The position numbers and the translations under genes are program-made. A DNA stretch of 52,178 bases from Streptomyces sp. IMTB 2501 (GTDB lineage: Bacteria > Actinomycetota > Actinomycetes > Streptomycetales > Streptomycetaceae): positions 1-52,178 of the forward strand of contig NZ_MQUS01000047.1 in NCBI RefSeq assembly GCF_001953885.1. The letters run 5' to 3'. Each line of letters begins with the position of its first letter. Position 1 is the first letter of the stretch. The notes beneath the pieces were generated by a model that searched no databases, was not told the origin of the DNA, and saw only the letters and a list, made by a program, of their open reading frames with translations. This document shows, piece by piece, positions 48,941-52,178 of the stretch.

Positions 48941-49027
48941 CAGAGGGTTTCCTTCCTCCAGGAGGAGTGACACCCCCAAGTGGCTCCGTCGACCCGAAAG
49001 GTTGCCGCCTCCTCCGGCGCCGCTACG

Positions 49028-49723
49028 TCATGTCAGCTTCTTCAGGATTTCGGCCGCGGCAGGTCCGGCGGAGGCGGGGTTCTGACCGGTGACCAGGTTG
49101 CGGTCCACGACCACGTTCGGGGCCCACGGTTCGCCCGCCCGGTAGTCCGCGCCGATCTCGACCAGGCGGTCCTGGAGCAGCCACTTGGCGCCCGCCGCCA
49201 GGCCGTTCTGGGTCTCCTCGACGTTGCTGAAGCCGGTGAGCCGGTAGCCGGCGAAGGCGTTGCTGCCGTCGGCCTCGGTGGCGGCCAGCAGCGCGGCCGG
49301 GGCGTGGCAGACCACGCCGAGGGGCTTGCCGGACTTCAGCGCCGAAGTGAGCAGCCGGCCGGAGGTGGCGTCGACGGCCAGGTCCTCCATCGGGCCGTGG
49401 CCACCGGGGTAGAAGACGGCGGCGTAGTCGTCGAGGTCGACGTCCTCCAGCTTGACGGGGTGCTGGATCTCGCTGATCGAGGCGAGGGCGTCCGCCATCT
49501 TCCGGGCGCCCTCCTCGCCACCGTTGAACTGCGGTGCCAGGCTGGCCTGGTCCAGGGGCGGCACGACGCCGCCCGGCGTGGCGATGACGATCTCGTGGCC
49601 GGCGGCCTTGAACGCCTGGTACGGAGCGACTGCCTCCTCGGCCCAGAAGCCGGTCGGGTGCTGGGTGCCGTCCGCCAGCGTCCAGTGGTCGGCGCCGGTC
49701 ATCACGAAAACAATCTTTGACAT
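49028..49723 (-). CDS. DJ-1/PfpI superfamily protein (Hsp31/glyoxalase-III-like)
   Basis: A 231-residue cytoplasmic protein of the type 1 glutamine-amidotransferase-like fold. The nucleophile elbow GKPLGVVCHAPAALLAATEA carries the reactive Cys and neighbouring His, preceded by AAVFYPGGHGPMEDLA with the acidic partner. Close relatives act as chaperones, deglycases or glutathione-independent glyoxalases; which applies is not decided. The ATG at 49723 follows GGAGA. It is divergent from a LysR regulator at 50084 across 360 bases, and is probably induced by reactive carbonyl or oxidative stress through it (inference). Confidence 0.85.
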   Translation of the reverse strand: MSKIVFVMTGADHWTLADGTQHPTGFWAEEAVAPYQAFKAAGHEIVIATPGGVVPPLDQASLAPQFNGGEEGARKMADALASISEIQHPVKLEDVDLDDYAAVFYPGGHGPMEDLAVDATSGRLLTSALKSGKPLGVVCHAPAALLAATEADGSNAFAGYRLTGFSNVEETQNGLAAGAKWLLQDRLVEIGADYRAGEPWAPNVVVDRNLVTGQNPASAGPAAAEILKKLT

Positions 49724-49795
49724 GTGCGGTCTCCTGGAACCAGGTTTATCCGGCGGTCCCCACAGAAGCAGGAACCCCAGGTTTTCGGACTGATT

Positions 49796-49826
49796 ACTCG
49801 GTCTCTTTACTCGGTCTCTTTACTCG
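49796..49826 (+). repeat. 13-bp tandem repeat, 2.4 copies
   Basis: ACTCGGTCTCTTT occurs twice head to tail (49796-49808, 49809-49821) followed by ACTCG. Confidence 0.8.
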
Positions 49827-49998
49827 TGGAACAGTCGACGAACACGCAGCCCGGGCTGCGTAGGTGGCCTGACTGGTCCTCATCGCCAGAATGTTTTTCT
49901 GAACCACCTTTCCCACGTCTCCGGTGGTGATCCACAGAACCCGGTGCTCTTCGTTCCCGAAACTAAAGCCGCTGAAGTATCCGCGCCAATGAAGAGAC

Positions 49999-50013
49999 CG
50001 ATACCAGGTATCG
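49999..50013. promoter_or_regulatory. candidate LysR-type operator
   Basis: CGATAC-CAG-GTATCG is a perfect inverted repeat of LysR-box form (T-N11-A class), 70 bases before the lysR start. A related half, CGATGCCTGGT, follows at about 50020-50030. Confidence 0.5.
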
Positions 50014-50083
50014 ATGACCCGATGCCTGGTCCCCGGGGACGAGCTGCGGGTGGCTGCCGCGCGTACCTCGTAGGCTCGGAGCC

Positions 50084-50998
50084 GTGAGCGCTCACGACAC
50101 CCATGGGTCCGGTCCGCTGGACCTGAACCTGCTGCGCACCTTCCTCGCGGTGCACCGCCTGGGCTCCTTCACCGCAGCGGCGCGCCAGCTGGGCCTGTCG
50201 CAGTCCACCGTCACCACGCAGATCCGGGCGCTGGAGAACCGCCTGGGCCGTGAACTGTTCGAACGCCGGGCGCAAGGTGTCACCCCGCTGCCCCACGCGG
50301 ACGAACTCGCCGCGCGGCTGTCGGCCCCCCTCGACCAGTTGGCCGGCATCACCGGTGAGGAGCCGGGCAGCACCGTGGCACCGGTTCATCTGGCGGGGCC
50401 CGCGGAGTTCATGAGCGTGACCGGCGTGAGGGTGCTGGCCCCGCTGGTCGCACAGGGCGTCCGGCTGCGGGTGGTCATCGGGCTGACCGAACCGCTGCTC
50501 GAAGAGCTGCGGGCAGGACGCCACGACCTCGTCGTCGCCACCCGGCGGCCCCGCGGCCGGACGCTGCACGCCGAACTCCTCGCCGACGAGGAGTTCGTCC
50601 TGGTCGCCGCCCCGGTATGGGCCGAGCGGCTCAAGGGGCAGGAGCAGGAGCTGCCCACCGCCCTGGAGGACCTCCCGCTGATCGCCTACGCCGAGGACCT
50701 GCCCATCGCCCGCCGCTACTGGCGCCACGTCTTCGACCGCCGCCTGCACGCCCAGGCCGCGATCACCGTCCCGGACCTGCGCAGCGTCCTCACCGCCCTC
50801 ACCGCCGGCGCCGGCTGGAGCGTCCTGCCCAGCTACCTCTGCCGCACCGAACTCGCCTCCGGCACCCTCCAACTGCTGCACCAGCCGGAGGACCCGCCCA
50901 TCAACACCGCCTACCTCGTCCAGCGCCCGGGCAGCGCCGCCAACCCGCATGTGACACTCGTCCGCGAGCACCTGCTCGCCGCCGCGAAGACCTGGTGA
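50084..50998 (+). CDS. LysR-family transcriptional regulator
   Basis: A 304-residue LTTR. The N-terminal helix-turn-helix reads LRTFLAVHRLGSFTAAARQL, then GLSQSTVTTQIRALENRLG and RELFERRAQGVTPL. The C-terminal co-inducer domain follows, with ELRAGRHDLVVATRRPRG and AGAGWSVLPSYLCRTELASG, where the Leu-Pro-x-Tyr-Leu segment is typical of LTTR effector domains. The GTG at 50084 begins the frame. It probably controls the divergent DJ-1 gene and itself. Confidence 0.88.
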   Translation: MSAHDTHGSGPLDLNLLRTFLAVHRLGSFTAAARQLGLSQSTVTTQIRALENRLGRELFERRAQGVTPLPHADELAARLSAPLDQLAGITGEEPGSTVAPVHLAGPAEFMSVTGVRVLAPLVAQGVRLRVVIGLTEPLLEELRAGRHDLVVATRRPRGRTLHAELLADEEFVLVAAPVWAERLKGQEQELPTALEDLPLIAYAEDLPIARRYWRHVFDRRLHAQAAITVPDLRSVLTALTAGAGWSVLPSYLCRTELASGTLQLLHQPEDPPINTAYLVQRPGSAANPHVTLVREHLLAAAKTW

Positions 50999-51178
50999 GC
51001 CGGCCCGGCGGCACTCATGAAGCGCCGGCACATCATCGAGCCGTGACCGCGCCCGGCATCCGGTACGTGAAGTCACAGCGGTGGCAACCCGGGAGCGTCG
51101 GTCGTTCGGCCGTTGCGGCGGTACGGTGTGCGGCAGTCGATCGCCCGTTCTGCGATCGCTGACCACCAAGGGGGTTCC

Positions 51179-52178
51179 ATGAAACACCGACGCCCGCGCC
51201 ACCGTCGCAGAGCGATCGCCAGAGCAGTCGGTACGGCGGGTGCGCTGGCCGTCGCTCTGGGTGCGGGGATGACGCCGGCGATGGCCGCCGGGAAGCCGTC
51301 CGACAAGCCTGCGGCCACCGGGTTCTCGCCCGACCAGCCCGACCAGCCCGACCCGAACACGCCCTGGGCGCCCGAGAACGACGAGGCGCCGCTGCACCAC
51401 AAGCCCGTGCACCCCGATGCCCTCGCGTCGGGCCGCACGGATCCGTCCGGTCTCCAGCTCAACATGCCCGCGCCGACCGGGCCGTACAGCGTGGGCATGG
51501 TCGGCCTGCACCTCGTCGACCAGTCCCGTACGGATCCGTACGTGCTCGGCGATACTCCTCGCGAGCTGATGGTGTCGCTCTGGTATCCGGCCACCGCCAC
51601 GTCCGGGCACTACCAGGCACCGTGGATGCCGTCGATATCCGGCGACCACTTCCTCGCCTCGCGCGGGCTGTCGCCGCAGCAGGTGACCCTGCCGAGGACC
51701 GCGGGCCATGTCCTCGCCCCGGTGAACACCAAGCTCGGCAAGCTGCCCGTCCTGCTGTACTCCACCGGGCTGCACTCGGACCGCGCGATGGGCACCGCTC
51801 TCGCCCAGGACCTCGCCAGCCGCGGCTACCTCGTCGTCACCGTCGACCACACCCACGACGCCGGCGAGGTGCAGTTCCCGGTCAACCGGCTTGAGGTCAA
51901 CACGATGCCCCCGGGCGCCCACTCCTCCGACACGCTCAAGGTGCGCGCGGCCGACATCCGGTTCGTCATCAACCAGCTCGGCACGATCAGCAAGGGCGGC
52001 AACCCGGACGCCGGCCACGCCACGCTCCCCTCCGGGCTGTCGAAGTCGGTGGACATGTCCCGCATCGGGATGTTCGGCTGGTCGCTGGGCGGCGCGGCGG
52101 TCGACACCTCCATGCAGCTCGACCACCGCATCGCCGCCGGTGCCGACCTGGACGGCCAGTTCTTCGGCTCGGCACCGA
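51179..52178 (+). CDS. secreted alpha/beta hydrolase, PAF-acetylhydrolase-like (cut by window end)
   Basis: The frame runs from the ATG at 51179 (ribosome site AAGGGGG) to the window edge, giving 333 residues without a stop. The signal peptide is RRRAIARAVGTAGALAVALG with AMAAG. After a Pro/Asp-rich linker come GMVGLHLVDQSRTDPYVLGD, LMVSLWYPA, LPVLLYSTGLHSDRAMG (oxyanion side), YLVVTVDHTHDA and the nucleophile elbow MFGWSLGGAA (GxSxG, Ser). This order matches platelet-activating-factor acetylhydrolase/secreted lipase-type esterases of Streptomyces. The catalytic Asp and His would lie near or beyond the edge. Confidence 0.8.
   Translation, partial: MKHRRPRHRRRAIARAVGTAGALAVALGAGMTPAMAAGKPSDKPAATGFSPDQPDQPDPNTPWAPENDEAPLHHKPVHPDALASGRTDPSGLQLNMPAPTGPYSVGMVGLHLVDQSRTDPYVLGDTPRELMVSLWYPATATSGHYQAPWMPSISGDHFLASRGLSPQQVTLPRTAGHVLAPVNTKLGKLPVLLYSTGLHSDRAMGTALAQDLASRGYLVVTVDHTHDAGEVQFPVNRLEVNTMPPGAHSSDTLKVRAADIRFVINQLGTISKGGNPDAGHATLPSGLSKSVDMSRIGMFGWSLGGAAVDTSMQLDHRIAAGADLDGQFFGSAP

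Larger units (their letters stand above)
49724..50083. other. divergent control region of DJ-1 and LysR genes
   Basis: It holds the tandem repeat at 49796-49826 and the palindrome at 49999-50013. No gene is supported; a long minus-strand frame through it is a shadow of the LysR gene. Confidence 0.5.

Noticed and set aside
46742..48970. 742-residue plus-strand open frame
   Set aside because: Antisense shadow of the pectinase gene with no ribosome site or motif.
49880..52126. 748-residue minus-strand open frame
   Set aside because: Spans antisense to two good plus-strand genes (LysR and the alpha/beta hydrolase) and the gap between them.
1..52178. secondary-metabolite biosynthetic cluster
   Set aside because: No PKS, NRPS, terpene or RiPP-modifying enzymes were seen. 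The FAD oxidase, MFS and regulators are not grouped.

Overview
The window looks like a piece of a Streptomyces chromosome, or of a very close actinomycete. Base composition is very GC-rich, nearly all genes use G/C in third positions, and GTG and TTG starts with GGAGG-type ribosome sites are common. Leucine TTA codons are rare (one clear case is in the DUF1801 gene). The gene content also fits: several secreted hydrolases, a LAHTG sortase substrate, a PAS-SpoIIE phosphatase and an RsbW-like ATPase. Mobile-element debris is frequent (ISKra4, IS3 and IS1380 fragments, a tyrosine-integrase tail, two tRNA-Gly 3' ends), and many genes are broken. This suggests an accessory region, such as a chromosome arm or island, shaped by repeated insertion and deletion.

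Layout. 0-3.2 kb: a frameshifted secreted-protein gene, a decayed SRPBCC gene, a divergent oxidoreductase/TetR pair with a clear operator, and a tRNA-Gly 3' fragment with its terminator (attR-like). 3.5-9.4 kb: a ThiO-like FAD oxidase and two S53 proteases, the first flanked by ISKra4 remnants. 9.9-15.2 kb: a Zur-like regulator, a small acidic protein, a CobW GTPase and a WD40/CobW deletion remnant, then a trypsin-like protease and a YibE/F membrane protein. 15.2-21.6 kb: a complete PTS-type dihydroxyacetone kinase locus. It holds glpF-dhaK-dhaL-enzyme I on one side and dhaM-HPr on the other, with an IclR regulator between and two matching 17-bp operators, plus a truncated second dhaK. 21.7-32 kb: an anti-sigma-type ATPase, a secreted barrel protein behind a 23-bp palindrome, a COG4705 membrane protein next to a two-component system, DUF1801 and DUF4142 proteins, and a PAS-SpoIIE phosphatase. 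32.3-39.7 kb: a NodB deacetylase, a broken GH12 glucanase, a second tRNA-Gly 3' end, a two-gene operon encoding a 7 x 22-23-residue repeat protein and a partner, a lipoprotein, a third S53 protease and the LAHTG surface protein.

41.3-45.4 kb holds the most striking system. It is a three-gene operon of a membrane-anchored protein, a Trypco2 (trypsin-co-occurring) protein and a 1002-residue trypsin-NACHT-helical-repeat protein, which is the architecture of NLR-like prokaryotic conflict or anti-phage systems. 45.5-52.2 kb: a membrane protein, a fused pectinesterase-polygalacturonase, a DJ-1/PfpI protein divergent from a LysR regulator, and the start of a PAF-acetylhydrolase-like alpha/beta hydrolase cut by the window end.

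Several parts fit life in soil or on plant matter: pectin and xyloglucan hydrolases, S53 proteases, and a glycerol/DHA uptake and phosphorylation route. All assignments come from reading motifs by eye. No database search was run, and functions described as inferred are not demonstrated.
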